In this document: positions 16,242-25,182 of the stretch, one piece after another
How the letters are laid out: every line of letters starts with the position of its first letter
Position numbering within the stretch: position 1 is the stretch's first letter
Assembly (NCBI GenBank): GCA_026645575.1
Contig: JAPKMW010000004.1
Location: forward strand, 62,001 to 126,000
Length of the DNA: 64,000 nt
Direction of reading: 5' to 3'
Origin: Caldilineaceae bacterium
GTDB taxonomy: Bacteria; Chloroflexota; Anaerolineae; Caldilineales; Caldilineaceae
The notes under the pieces: model-generated
What the model was told of the DNA's origin: nothing
Database searches by the model: none
What the model saw: only the letters and a program-made list of their open reading frames with translations
Translations under genes and position numbers: made by a program

Positions 16242-18022
16242 TACGGTCGTGGTGGCGCAGCCGCAAAAATGCTGCTGAGGATGCCTGCCCGTTCTTCTGC
16301 GGTGGCCCAACGCGGTTGGGCAAAATCCTCTAAAACGCCAGTGAGAATTTCCGTACTCAAAATGCGGCCTTGGTAGATGGTATGGCGCGCATAGAGTTCG
16401 GTGCGCGTTTCCCAACTCCACATCTGGTCAAAGAAGAGATTGCCCAGTCCGTAGACGATCGTACCAGGGCCACCGGCGTCGTTGGCGCCATAGGGTTCCA
16501 ATGCCTGGGGGACATGACTCTGTACACCGGTCACAATATCGGCGCCGGCATCACGCAATTCGCGAAATTCGATTACCTGGTTAGCCGTGGGGTAGGGAAA
16601 GTAGGTTTCTTCGTATTGTAGTTCCACGGCAACAATATCCACTGTTTGCGCCGCTTCCCGCACGGCGGCCAGTAGCTCCTCTTTGCGGTCGTAATAGTAA
16701 CAAGCCCCTGGCTCCGTCTCTGTTACCCAGGCGCTTTCCGGGCCAAAGGCCAAGAAGGCAAAGAAAGCAAAGGTGTTGCCATTGTGTTCCCACTGTAAGG
16801 GCGCACACGCTTCTTCAATGGTTAAGCCACTACCGTAGATCGGAATATTATTATCTTTGTAGAATTGCAACGAACGGCGCGCCCCTTCACGCCCAAAGTC
16901 GTTGACATGGTTGCCGCTCAAGCCCACAATGTCCGTTCCCACCGCTTCCAAGGTTGCCCAATAATCAGTATGGCTACAGAGAATTAAGTTATTGAGTGTG
17001 TTGTTGACCACGCAATCATCGAGAAAGGGGATTTCATTACTGATATGTGTAATATCGGCGGCAGCCAAGGTGGCGGAAATGATCGCTGCTGGGTAGAGAA
17101 TACCGCTCCGTGCCATGGCAGCGGCGGTGCCACGCGACATGGCGGTAACGCCCGTCATCATGAGCGTGGTGAGTTGGGTGGTCTCCCGATTCGTGATCGG
17201 CGTTAAGACGGGGCGCAACAGTTCAGCCAGCAACGATGCGCCCATTCCTTTGACATTGACGGCAAAGGCTAGGGGATAGGTGGTTGGATCAAGGTGGTTG
17301 TCTAAAACATTGACACCATCAATCGTCAGTACCTTGAAACGTGGATCGAGTTGGTCAAAGGGGATAATGCCAAGCGCATCCGGTGTATTTTCTAATAGGG
17401 TCAACAATTCGGCGGCAGGAATGATCTGATTGTTGGTTGTACCCCACAGCGCCTCTAAGGGTAGATCGGCATCGGCAGAGACAAAGAGGGGTGTTCCGTC
17501 AAAGCCCTGCCAGCGCTGCTGCAATTCGTTCAAGGAGACATCATCACGTACGGTGGCAAAGGGCGCTACCACGGCGTAATACCGTTCGATGATCGGCGTT
17601 GATCGGCGATCCAACCGTTCAAAAGCGATCTGCGCACTGGCAAGTTCTGCTTGGTCAAGCAGAACCAACGGCTGCTCGCCACTGCTTGTCATCACAAATG
17701 GGATCTGAAGCAGCAGATTTGTGATTGGCTTCGCATGATCATCCGGTAGATTGGGCATCAAGGCAACGGTGACAGGTCCAGTAATGGTTTCGGTCGCCGT
17801 GATTGTCGCTGAAAAATGAGAGGCCGGCGGAAGGGGTCGCAGCACCACCCTTTGTTGAATCGGTACACAACCAGCGAGAAACCAGAGGAAAACCATCGCG
17901 CCCCATGATAATAAACTTCGTTGCAATGGCTTGCGCCCATCTTTTGCCAAACCGACTAAGAGTAATGGTGGCACCAATTTTTGTCCCAGAGGTAGTGAAG
18001 AAACATTCATATTCATTTCCAA
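16241..18022 (-). CDS. CapA-like (PGA_cap metallophosphatase-fold) lipoprotein
   Basis: A 593-residue membrane-anchored protein. A hydrophobic segment (GAMVFLWFLAGC, Cys52) looks like a lipobox behind an unusually long N-terminal region. Residues about 80-290 form an extra domain resembling a solute-binding fold (TYPLAFAVNV, IIPFDQLDPRFKVL). The C-terminal half is the CapA/PgsA domain: MMTGVTAMSRG, NNLILCSHTDY, VGLSGNHVNDFGREG, VAVELQYEETYFPYPT, and DIVTGVQSHVPQ plus VYGLGNLFFDQ. Family members take part in poly-gamma-glutamate capsule synthesis or act as phosphatase-like hydrolases. No other pgs genes are nearby, so an envelope hydrolase role is more likely. Start choice among Met1, Met3 and Met5 is uncertain. 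Confidence 0.87.
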   Translation of the reverse strand: MEMNMNVSSLPLGQKLVPPLLLVGLAKDGRKPLQRSLLSWGAMVFLWFLAGCVPIQQRVVLRPLPPASHFSATITATETITGPVTVALMPNLPDDHAKPITNLLLQIPFVMTSSGEQPLVLLDQAELASAQIAFERLDRRSTPIIERYYAVVAPFATVRDDVSLNELQQRWQGFDGTPLFVSADADLPLEALWGTTNNQIIPAAELLTLLENTPDALGIIPFDQLDPRFKVLTIDGVNVLDNHLDPTTYPLAFAVNVKGMGASLLAELLRPVLTPITNRETTQLTTLMMTGVTAMSRGTAAAMARSGILYPAAIISATLAAADITHISNEIPFLDDCVVNNTLNNLILCSHTDYWATLEAVGTDIVGLSGNHVNDFGREGARRSLQFYKDNNIPIYGSGLTIEEACAPLQWEHNGNTFAFFAFLAFGPESAWVTETEPGACYYYDRKEELLAAVREAAQTVDIVAVELQYEETYFPYPTANQVIEFRELRDAGADIVTGVQSHVPQALEPYGANDAGGPGTIVYGLGNLFFDQMWSWETRTELYARHTIYQGRILSTEILTGVLEDFAQPRWATAEERAGILSSIFAAAPPRP

Positions 18023-18147
18023 AACTGGCTATTGATAGAATAAAGATATTGCTCAGTATAGTGGATAGGCAAAAAAACAAAAAAAGATTGATAAGCCTGG
18101 CGTCGATGATTGACCAGGCCCATCAATCTGCTCGATTGTAGATAAGC

Positions 18148-18190
18148 AAACAGGTAGACCGATGAATACACAATAACGGTCTACCTGTTT
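18148..18190 (-). terminator. Hairpin downstream of the LysM gene
   Basis: Perfect 14-base arms, AAACAGGTAGACCG at 18148-18161 and its complement at 18177-18190, lie just after the LysM gene stop on the minus strand. There is no strong U-tract, so termination is likely but not certain. Confidence 0.5.
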
Positions 18191-18228
18191 ACCTTGATAA
18201 CATTACACCTTTATAAGGGAGTGTTTTG

Positions 18229-18858
18229 TTAGTAGAGGCGCAGCTTTTGTCCAACATAGATGTAGTTGGGGTTGCTCAAGCCATTCAGGTACATCAGGTT
18301 ATGCACCGTTGTGCCATTCCATTTGGCAATTTCAGAGAGCGTATCACCGGCTTGCACAGTATAATGACCGGCGCCGCCACCAGGATAGCTAGGGCCGCCA
18401 TAGATGTTGGGGATACAGAGTTTCTGACCGACATAGATGTAGTTCGCGTTGCCCAAGCCATTGGCGCTGGCTAAACCCCAGTAGCTGACGCCAAACCAGG
18501 CCGCAATTTCCGAAAGGGTGTCGCCATGACGCACATAATAGTAGCTCTTACAGCCGGCCGGTGAGCCGCTGGCGGCAGGGATATAGAGTTTTTGACCGAT
18601 ATAGATGTAGTTGGCATTGCTCAGACCATTGGCCGCCTTGAGGGCGTTCACGGTCACACTGTAATAACGGGCAATGTGGGAAAGCGTTTCACCAGCTTTC
18701 ACAACATGATAAGAGCCGCTAGCCGCTGGCATTGCAGCGGGGGCGGCAGTAGGAGCGGCAGAAGCAGCAGCCGGCAACAACGCAAGCGTCAGGGTCAAGC
18801 ACAAGAGTAGCAGTAAACCAGTTCGACGAACAGTGGTGGGATGAAGCTGAGCAAACAT
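18229..18858 (-). CDS. Secreted protein with three LysM domains
   Basis: A 209-residue exported protein. A signal peptide spans residues 1-35 ([21 protein letters not shown]). Three LysM modules follow at about 50-94, 106-150 and 165-208, each with a (V)[10 protein letters not shown] start and an NYIYVGQKL end. Short Ala/Pro- and Gly-rich linkers separate them and no catalytic domain is attached. LysM domains bind N-acetylglucosamine polymers such as peptidoglycan. The protein probably sits at the cell wall as an adaptor or coat component. The ATG is preceded by AAAAGGAG. Confidence 0.92.
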   Translation of the reverse strand: MFAQLHPTTVRRTGLLLLLCLTLTLALLPAAASAAPTAAPAAMPAASGSYHVVKAGETLSHIARYYSVTVNALKAANGLSNANYIYIGQKLYIPAASGSPAGCKSYYYVRHGDTLSEIAAWFGVSYWGLASANGLGNANYIYVGQKLCIPNIYGGPSYPGGGAGHYTVQAGDTLSEIAKWNGTTVHNLMYLNGLSNPNYIYVGQKLRLY

Positions 18859-19120
18859 AGGTTACTCCTTTTACTTAGCATTTTATGGATGAATAGAAAT
18901 TACATCATGCTGATCCACGTTGATCATACGCCTTATGGTGGCGGTAATATGTGACCGGTCTGACTATTAGCCTACACTAGCAGCGTTGATCAAACGTTGA
19001 TCTATATATTATGACGTACTGCCCGCGATTTTGATTCAAGCAATTTGCTACGGAATAGCGTGAATCACCCATAAATATAGCCAAATAACCTGCTTGCGCT
19101 TACACTTTTCTTAAAACATC

Positions 19121-20323
19121 TCAGTGACTAGAATGATCATGCACCGGCAATAAACCGGAACGGTATTCTCTTTCCCAAAGTGCGACTGTCTCTTCGATAA
19201 ACTGCTCGACCGGCTTGTCGATCCCTTGTTTTTCCAGCAAAGTGGGGATCCACTTTTTGCCATAGGCGACATGGGTGCGTTCATCGGCCATATCATAGGT
19301 GATGTACTGGATCGAAAGTTGGTCATTCAGCGCGCTATAGGCTTTGATGCTTTCATGACGATAAGGGAAGGCGTGAACCTCGTTGCCCATTGTCAGCATA
19401 GTGTATTGGGTAGCGGCATCGTATTGACTGCGCCAGGCATAGATTCGCGTGTTCTGCGGAACCGTCATGTAGTCAATGCCATGCTGCGCCATCCATTCAA
19501 TCCCCAACTTGCAATGCCGTGTTTCATCGTAGCAATGGCGGGCGCTGTCGTAAGTAAATTCCCAAGGCATCTCTGGTGAGAGATAGATGACAAGCGCCAC
19601 CGTCTCGGCAGCTAACATCTCCTGGCTGTAATTTTCAAATTCCAATTGGCGCCGTGTCAGCACATCGGGGTCGGTGAGAACCTGGCCCGCCTTCCGGTTA
19701 ACCGGGTTAAAGCGTGGATCACGGGCGGCTTGACGGGGTGGGGTAAATAATTTTGGCTTTTGAATTTTGGCTTTTGGATTGGCGCGCGCTTGTTGACCAG
19801 TAACGCCGCCCGCCGCAGCCAGCAGTTCGGCGATATGCTCTTCCCATTCACCAACCGAGTGATCGGCCAATGCCTCGGCGCCCCAACGCACCTGTTCTTC
19901 TTCGTCAATCAGGATATGTTTGAAGGCATAGAGGGTCGGCGCATCGGGATTGGCAAAGGTTTGGGCGCAATGCCATCGATACGCATCGACCAACGCCGGT
20001 TTGATGACCCGGAAAAGACCGGCCAGCAAATCCCATTCGTTGGGCGCGTTGATCGCTTCCGCCATCAGCGTTTCCAATGCTTCATCATCGGGCGGGCGGA
20101 AGGCGGGCGTCTGGACTTCACGCAACCGTTGGTAGAGCTGCTGTACATGCTGGGCATCTTCCCAGAGCAGCCGCCCCATGGCCAGCTTGAATTCCATCTT
20201 GGCCGTCGCCGGCAACCAGCCGGCAAGAATGCGCAAACTCTCGTATTCAATAAAACGGTAACGATTCAAGAGCCGCTTGTTTGTTTCGAAGTCGATTTGC
20301 TCGAAGGGAGTGATGGTTTGCAT
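19121..20323 (-). CDS. Ferritin-like di-iron-type protein, function unknown
   Basis: A 400-residue, mostly helical protein. Repeated carboxylate/histidine motifs suggest a ferritin-like metal site: WEDAQHVQQLYQRL near residue 54, HILIDEEEQVRWG near 152, CYDETRHCKLGIEWM near 281 and ADERTHVAYGKKWI near 356. Each has the E/D-x-x-H spacing used by di-iron proteins. Between the two halves is a Pro/Lys-rich linker (NPKAKIQKPKLF). It may be an oxidase or hydroxylase, but I cannot name the substrate. ATG 20323 is preferred over the further upstream Mets since the protein family start (MQTITPFEQIDFE) and an AGGG box fit there. It stands alone, downstream of a toxin-antitoxin pair. Confidence 0.72.
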   Translation of the reverse strand: MQTITPFEQIDFETNKRLLNRYRFIEYESLRILAGWLPATAKMEFKLAMGRLLWEDAQHVQQLYQRLREVQTPAFRPPDDEALETLMAEAINAPNEWDLLAGLFRVIKPALVDAYRWHCAQTFANPDAPTLYAFKHILIDEEEQVRWGAEALADHSVGEWEEHIAELLAAAGGVTGQQARANPKAKIQKPKLFTPPRQAARDPRFNPVNRKAGQVLTDPDVLTRRQLEFENYSQEMLAAETVALVIYLSPEMPWEFTYDSARHCYDETRHCKLGIEWMAQHGIDYMTVPQNTRIYAWRSQYDAATQYTMLTMGNEVHAFPYRHESIKAYSALNDQLSIQYITYDMADERTHVAYGKKWIPTLLEKQGIDKPVEQFIEETVALWEREYRSGLLPVHDHSSH

Positions 20324-20362
20324 ACAAGACCCTGCCATTTGTGTTTTAGGGAAAGCCAGCAA

Positions 20363-20602
20363 TCACTTAGGTTTGAGAACAAGAAACTTTAACGTTTGCT
20401 CTGCCCATGACCGCCGATAAATAACTTCATGCTCTTCCACTGTCCATAGAAAAATTTCTGGTTCTAGTTGTTTGACATCAGTAGTAGGAAGACCATTATC
20501 AGTATGGCGCAATAAATTTATCATTTGCCAAACTTTTTCAGTATACGGATATGAATCATAGATATAATTTCTAACGGATCGATCATATTCAATGCGCCAC
20601 AT
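20363..20602 (-). CDS. Putative RelE/ParE-type toxin
   Basis: A 79-residue protein beginning MWRIEYDRSVRNYIYDSYPY. The central VWQMINLLRH helix and the late strand pattern EIFLWTVEEHEVIYRR, then LKFLVLKPK, fit the small RelE/ParE fold, but the typical R-xx-Y-R core is degenerate. Identification rests mainly on the upstream Phd/YefM-type antitoxin, whose stop it overlaps by 14 bases. An alternative start seven codons upstream (MLRRLLP) is possible. The target is unknown. Confidence 0.7.
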   Translation of the reverse strand: MWRIEYDRSVRNYIYDSYPYTEKVWQMINLLRHTDNGLPTTDVKQLEPEIFLWTVEEHEVIYRRSWAEQTLKFLVLKPK

Positions 20603-20882
20603 GGGAAGCAACCTTCTCAGCAATCTGGCGTTCTAACTCTTCGTCCGTCACCAAGCGCGATGGATCACGCGTAATCTCTGCCTCAATGCGTTTCGCTTCC
20701 AGCAAAAGTTCAAGTTGATGCATGCGTTCAGCAATTTCGTTCCATTTCTCAGGGGAAAGCAAGACTGCGGCTGTTCGGCCACGGGCAGTCAGTAACACCG
20801 GTCCCTTTTGCGCCATCGACAAGACTTCAACTTGATGATTACGCATATCACTTATTGGGGCAGCCTGTGGTAAAGGGTACAT
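20589..20882 (-). CDS. Phd/YefM-family antitoxin
   Basis: A 97-residue protein with the Phd/YefM pattern ISDMRNHQVEVLSMAQKG, then PVLLTARGRTAAVLLSPEKW, followed by a charged helix (LLLEAKRIEAEITRD). It carries a strong GGAGG box six to seven bases before ATG 20882. It would bind the toxin encoded at 20363-20602 and repress the operon. Its sequence differs clearly from the antitoxin at 825-1112, so the two modules are not recent duplicates. Confidence 0.85.
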   Translation of the reverse strand: MYPLPQAAPISDMRNHQVEVLSMAQKGPVLLTARGRTAAVLLSPEKWNEIAERMHQLELLLEAKRIEAEITRDPSRLVTDEELERQIAEKVASHVAH

Positions 20883-20984
20883 AAAAAACCTCCAGTTGGC
20901 AGTTTAATGACACTAACCGCCAAGTCTACCCGATTCCATCACCACTGTCAAGTGATTTTCCTATCCATTTGTTAAAGCTAAGCT

Positions 20985-22100
20985 TTAAAGCCTTACCCTT
21001 GTCCAGTGAATATCCATTGCGCCATTATCACCGGCATAATAAACCATCAAGACATTCCCATCGGGTAAAGCGGTGGCAGAGGGCAGCCCAAACGACCAGG
21101 CGCCCATCTCGGCCAGCAGATCGCCCGTTTTGTCGTCCCGTTTGGCTTCGCGGCCGTGGGTGTAGATGACCACTTCGCTGGCCGGATCAAAGGGTGCGTC
21201 AACGGACGCCGCCACACGCGCCCGAATCGAATGGCTGACAAAGCGATCGACCCAGGCCAACACCACCCGCCCATCGGGCAAGACCGCTGGCGGCCCGGCC
21301 TGGTCGGTGATCCCCAGATCAAACGGCGGCGACCAGGTGTAACCATAATCGGCGCTGATCCGCCGGTGAATGTTGAGATAGCGGGTTGTGGCGGTGTCGT
21401 AGGTCCAAGCAAAGGTGGCGATACGACCGTCAGGCGCCACACAGCAACGCAAATCCCAATTGAAAATGCGTCCGGTTGCATCTTGGCCGGCAACCGTCGG
21501 CTCACCCCAGGTCAACCCTTGATCGGCAGAATGAAAGAAGACCACCTTCTGATACCACTTGGTATGATCCAGGTACTGCTTGTTGGTTTCAATGCTCATT
21601 GCCAGCCTGCCGTCAGCCAGTTTGAGAATGGGATTCGTCAGGCTGGCGGGGCCAATTTCCGCCGGCAGTGGGATGTGACGCCAGGCGCGCCAGCTTTGAC
21701 CTTCATCCGTTGATTCGGTCAACAGGATCGACATGGGCAGGCAGCCTTCGGTTTCGGCATTAAAGAGCGGTTGACCAGGATAGCTTGTGCGGTCGATCCA
21801 CATGGCAGCGGCGAGCAGACGCCCCGGCGCCAGCTCTGTTAGATAACAAAGTTTGAGCGTCCCCAACTTACCGTTAAGCATTGTGGCGCCAAAGGGACGC
21901 CAGGGCTTGCTCCACGTGCGTCCACCATCGTCAGAACGCGCCATCTCAATCGCCTCATCATCGGCATCCTTGGTAGATCCGGCCCGGTAGGTCGCCAACA
22001 AGCCGCCCCGTTGCAAGGCCACGACTTGCCCAAAAGTCAAAATTGCCCGTGCTGTTCCCCGTTCCCCATGGGCAAGGACGCCTGTCGCGATGATCTGCAT
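20985..22100 (-). CDS. Sialidase/neuraminidase-fold (BNR repeat) protein
   Basis: A 371-residue cytoplasmic-looking protein with at least four Asp-box (BNR) repeats: ARSDDGGRTWSKP, TESTDEGQSWRAW, HSADQGLTWGEP and ISADYGYTWSPP, each of the S/T-x-D-x-G-x-T-W form that caps blades of a six-bladed propeller. The N-terminal strand LLATYRAGSTKD could carry an active-site Arg. No signal peptide is seen, so action on imported sugars or small glycosides is more likely than on host glycans. Two adjacent ATGs (22103, 22100) follow AAAGGAGACA; the second has better spacing. A family with broad glycosidase and non-catalytic members, so the function stays open. Confidence 0.8.
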   Translation of the reverse strand: MQIIATGVLAHGERGTARAILTFGQVVALQRGGLLATYRAGSTKDADDEAIEMARSDDGGRTWSKPWRPFGATMLNGKLGTLKLCYLTELAPGRLLAAAMWIDRTSYPGQPLFNAETEGCLPMSILLTESTDEGQSWRAWRHIPLPAEIGPASLTNPILKLADGRLAMSIETNKQYLDHTKWYQKVVFFHSADQGLTWGEPTVAGQDATGRIFNWDLRCCVAPDGRIATFAWTYDTATTRYLNIHRRISADYGYTWSPPFDLGITDQAGPPAVLPDGRVVLAWVDRFVSHSIRARVAASVDAPFDPASEVVIYTHGREAKRDDKTGDLLAEMGAWSFGLPSATALPDGNVLMVYYAGDNGAMDIHWTRVRL

Positions 22101-22171
22101 CATTGTCTCCTTTAAGTTGCTGGCAGATAGTGGATGGGAGAACGACACCAGCCTCTATCTGCCAGCAACAC

Positions 22172-22267
22172 TCATGCCTTTGCTTGCGGGTTCAACGCGT
22201 CGCGCCCGCCGTCACCAACAAAGTTGACGGCCAGGACAAAAAGCACTGTCATAATGGCCGGCAACAC
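22172..22267 (-). pseudogene. C-terminal remnant of an ABC transporter permease (DppC-like)
   Basis: The minus strand from 22267 reads VLPAIMTVLFVLAVNFVGDG, then GRDALNPQAKA and a stop. This is the invariant C-terminus of oligopeptide/dipeptide-type ABC permeases (DppC/OppC), including the LxDxxRDALxP tail. Only about 31 residues survive; everything upstream has been replaced by a different gene fragment. Confidence 0.8.
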
Positions 22268-22294
22268 CTATTGCCAGGAGGTGCGCTAAAACCT

Positions 22295-22421
22295 GAATTT
22301 CCCTGCCGGTGCTAATGACAGTGATGCGGGTGCGCACGAGCAAATCAGTTGCGGTATACGCCGGCTGGGAAATCGGTTCAAATTCAGTCTGGCGTGGTGC
22401 AGTTACGATTAATCGGTGCAT
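22295..22421 (-). pseudogene. N-terminal remnant of a zinc-type alcohol dehydrogenase
   Basis: From ATG 22421 the minus strand reads MHRLIVTAPRQTEFEPISQP and continues to LLVRTRITVISTGREI, the start of medium-chain (zinc-binding) dehydrogenases up to the catalytic-zinc region. The frame then runs out of family sequence and abuts the permease remnant. A deletion joining the two fragments is the simplest explanation. Confidence 0.7.
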
Positions 22422-22471
22422 AGTGCTGCTCAACTCACTCATGCCATCTTGCGCGTGAAGAAGTCAGGTTA

Positions 22472-22501
22472 TGTAGGATTGTATACCAATCCTACATTTT
22501 T
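22472..22501 (+). terminator. Hairpin with U-tract in the remnant region
   Basis: TGTAGGATTG (22472-22481), a five-base loop and CAATCCTACA (22487-22496), followed by TTTTT. No intact plus-strand gene precedes it. Positions 22502-22771 hold only an 82-codon minus-strand frame that I do not recognise. Confidence 0.5.
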
Positions 22502-22771
22502 GCACAAATTGCTTTTTTGCATGCCCTCTCTTCCCCATAAAGCCGTTCCAGGGCTTGGTTAAAAGTGTACCATGGACAACCCCAATTTCGTCTAATACCA
22601 GCAGATCATGGTAATCTTCAAAGATCTTGAGCATGCTACACTTTGTAACAATGAGAAAGCGTCCGCAAAACAGCGCCAGGGTGTCAAGCAAACGTAGGGG
22701 AAGGTCTGGCATAATGAAAGCCTCTTATCACAGTCCATGGTAACGTGTCATTCTAGAGAAACGAAGAAGCG

Positions 22772-24580
22772 ATGGCCTTAACGACGGAAATGACGCTCCT
22801 ACTCACTCTCATGGGAATTGCACTGGTTCTCTTTGCCTTTGAATGGGTGGCGGCGGATGTGGTAGCGCTGGGCTTTTTGATCATTATGATTGTCACTGGC
22901 CTTGTGTCGGCGAACGAGGCCTTTGCCGGCTTTGGCAGCGATACGGTCTTCACCCTAATGGGGTTGTTTATTCTGACAGCAGCCCTGCAACGCACCGGCG
23001 TTGTCGAGATGACCGGGCGCACCCTCTTGCGCTATACGGGTGACAAGCCCAATCGGTTGGTGGCGATGATTATGGTTGCCACCGCCAGCCTCAGTTCCTT
23101 AATGAGTAACACCGCCTGCACCGCCTTTTTCCTGCCCATTGTGTTGGGCTTGTCAGAACGAATGCGGGTCAGCGCCAGTAAGCTCTTGATGCCGCTGGCC
23201 TTTGCTTCGATTCTTGCCAGCTCGGTTACACTGGTGGCGACTTCCACCAATATTGTTGTCAACGGCCTGTTAAAACGTTACGAATTAGCGCCGATGAGTA
23301 TGTTTGAATTAACGCCCGTGGGTGTCCCGATTGCAGTTGCCGGCATTCTCTATATGCTCACCATTGGTCGTCGCCTCCTGCCCGATCGCACAACCCCGGA
23401 TGACTTGAGCCAACTAGGCAATCGCCTCTACCTCACAGAACTGGTGGTGTTGCCCAACTCGCCGCTCATTGGCAAGACGCTCACGGAAAGCAGCCTGGGG
23501 CATGAAATGGATTTGACGGTCGTGCGGGTGGTGCGCAAGGAAAACCGTGCGCTGCCCACCGCTAATCGTCGGCTAGAGCCGCGCACAGGACGCCGGTTGC
23601 GCGCTGGTGACATTTTGTTGGTGGAAGGGGAACGCACATCACTCTTAAACAGTAAAGCGGCAGTGGGGTTGGAGATTCGCACCCATCTGAAAAATCATAT
23701 GGGCAAACTCCCCGACGACGACTTACAGATGATCGAGGTGATCCTGATGCCCAATTCGCCGCTCATTGGGATGACCCTGGCGCAGTATCAGTTTCGGGAG
23801 CGCTATGGCTTGCAAGTGCTGGCGATTCACCGGCACGGCGAAACGATTCAGCGCAAAATTAGCCAGATGCCGCTACGGGTGGGGGATGTTCTGCTCATTC
23901 AAAGTGAACGTGCCAATTTGACCAGCCTGACCGCACTGGAAGAAGAGAGCATGTTTCAAGTGCTGGGCGCCGTTCATCAAGAAAGTTACCAGCGAGAGCG
24001 TGCGCCCTTTGCCATTGCCGCCTTTATCGGTGCGCTGGGGCTGGCTGCGTTTGAAGTTGTCCCCCTCTCTGTGGCAGTGTTGATGGGGGCGCTGACCGTT
24101 TTTCTGACCCAGGCCATTTCCGTGGAGGAAGCGTATCGCAAGGTGGAATGGCGCGCCCTGGTGCTCATCGGCAGTATGCTGGCGCTGGGTACGGCCATGG
24201 AAAAGAGCGGCACCGCCGCCTACCTGGCCGATCAGATTGTCAACCTTGCCGGCGCCACCAATCCGTTGCTGCTCCTCACCGGCTTTTTTGTGTTGGCCGT
24301 TGTCCTGACGCAACCAATGTCCAACCAGGCGGCGGCCATTGTCGTGGTGCCCATCGCCATCCAGACCGCTATCCAGTTGGGCCTTAACCCGCGCACCTTT
24401 GTCATGATGATCGCCATTGCCTCTAGCACTTCCTATCTCACCCCGCTGGAGCCTTCCTGTATGATGGTCTATGGGCCGGGCAACTACCGCTTTAGCGATT
24501 TTCTCAAGGTCGGCTCGCTATTGACCTTTGTCGTTTATGGCATTGCCATTCTCCTCGTGCCGATCTTCTGGCCGCTTTAA
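22772..24580 (+). CDS. SLC13-family permease with two TrkA-C (RCK_C) domains
   Basis: A 602-residue integral membrane protein. About five hydrophobic helices precede residue 200, including SLMSNTACTAFFLPI and ATSTNIVVNG, the SN(T/A)-type substrate and sodium motifs of the SLC13/DASS family. Two TrkA-C domains follow at about 220-290 and 315-385 (NSPLIGKTLTESSLG and NSPLIGMTLAQYQF are their parallel starts). A second membrane half follows with TQPMSNQAAAIVVVP, the mirrored motif. Members move divalent anions such as sulfate, citrate or dicarboxylates; RCK_C domains bind a regulatory ligand. The next gene starts 15 bases after its stop, so the two are co-transcribed. Confidence 0.9.
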   Translation: MALTTEMTLLLTLMGIALVLFAFEWVAADVVALGFLIIMIVTGLVSANEAFAGFGSDTVFTLMGLFILTAALQRTGVVEMTGRTLLRYTGDKPNRLVAMIMVATASLSSLMSNTACTAFFLPIVLGLSERMRVSASKLLMPLAFASILASSVTLVATSTNIVVNGLLKRYELAPMSMFELTPVGVPIAVAGILYMLTIGRRLLPDRTTPDDLSQLGNRLYLTELVVLPNSPLIGKTLTESSLGHEMDLTVVRVVRKENRALPTANRRLEPRTGRRLRAGDILLVEGERTSLLNSKAAVGLEIRTHLKNHMGKLPDDDLQMIEVILMPNSPLIGMTLAQYQFRERYGLQVLAIHRHGETIQRKISQMPLRVGDVLLIQSERANLTSLTALEEESMFQVLGAVHQESYQRERAPFAIAAFIGALGLAAFEVVPLSVAVLMGALTVFLTQAISVEEAYRKVEWRALVLIGSMLALGTAMEKSGTAAYLADQIVNLAGATNPLLLLTGFFVLAVVLTQPMSNQAAAIVVVPIAIQTAIQLGLNPRTFVMMIAIASSTSYLTPLEPSCMMVYGPGNYRFSDFLKVGSLLTFVVYGIAILLVPIFWPL

Positions 24581-24594
24581 ACAGCTTCAATCCG

Positions 24595-25164
24595 ATGAAC
24601 AGTCAGCCAACCAACGACACTAACGCCCTCTTCCTCTTTGTGACCGGCGCCGGCGCTTGCGTTCAGGTGCCGGACCTGTTGCGCGCCTTAATTGCCCAGG
24701 GCTTCACGGTCTACTCCGTATTGACCCCGAACGTGGCCCAGGTGACAGCACCGGCGCCATTAATGGACGTGCCGGGCAATAGCTGGATTCATGCTTATCG
24801 CCAGCCGCCACTGGAGCGCTATCCCTTTGGTACGCTGCTAGTCGCTCCTTGCACTTTCAACACCTTTAACAAGATCGCACTAGGGTTGGCTGACAATCTG
24901 GCGACGGCGATGATCGCCGATGGGCTGGGGGCCGGTCAGCGCGTGGTCATTGCGCCGTCGATGAATCGGGGTCTCTGGGCACATCCACAGACCAAAGCGT
25001 CGCTGGAACGGTTGCAAAGCTGGGGTTGTGAGATTGTACCGCCAACGATCACCACTGAACAGGTGACAATGGCGCCAGTGGCGACGATTGTGGAGGTGGT
25101 GGTGCGGGGGACAGACGCGGATGCCGGTAACGCAGATTATCATAAGGGGAAATTAAATTCGTGA
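24595..25164 (+). CDS. Flavoprotein (HFCD/Dfp-like)
   Basis: A 189-residue protein of the homo-oligomeric flavin-containing decarboxylase family. Seen: LFVTGAGACVQVPDLLRALI at the N-terminal flavin-binding loop, TLLVAPCTFNTFNKIALGLADNLAT containing the family's APxTxNTxxKxAxGxxDNL signature, and VVIAPSMNRGLW with the PxMN substrate loop. Relatives decarboxylate phosphopantothenoylcysteine or aminovinyl-cysteine precursors, or act as UbiX-like prenyltransferases. The lack of a CoaB synthetase domain argues against the standard CoA role. It follows the SLC13 transporter by 15 bases; the link between the two is unknown. Confidence 0.85.
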   Translation: MNSQPTNDTNALFLFVTGAGACVQVPDLLRALIAQGFTVYSVLTPNVAQVTAPAPLMDVPGNSWIHAYRQPPLERYPFGTLLVAPCTFNTFNKIALGLADNLATAMIADGLGAGQRVVIAPSMNRGLWAHPQTKASLERLQSWGCEIVPPTITTEQVTMAPVATIVEVVVRGTDADAGNADYHKGKLNS

Positions 25165-25182
25165 TACTGACATCCGCGTCTG

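Noticed and set aside
22464..22712. 82-codon minus-strand ORF in the remnant region
   Set aside because: No recognisable sequence, no ribosome binding site, and it contains part of a hairpin terminator area.
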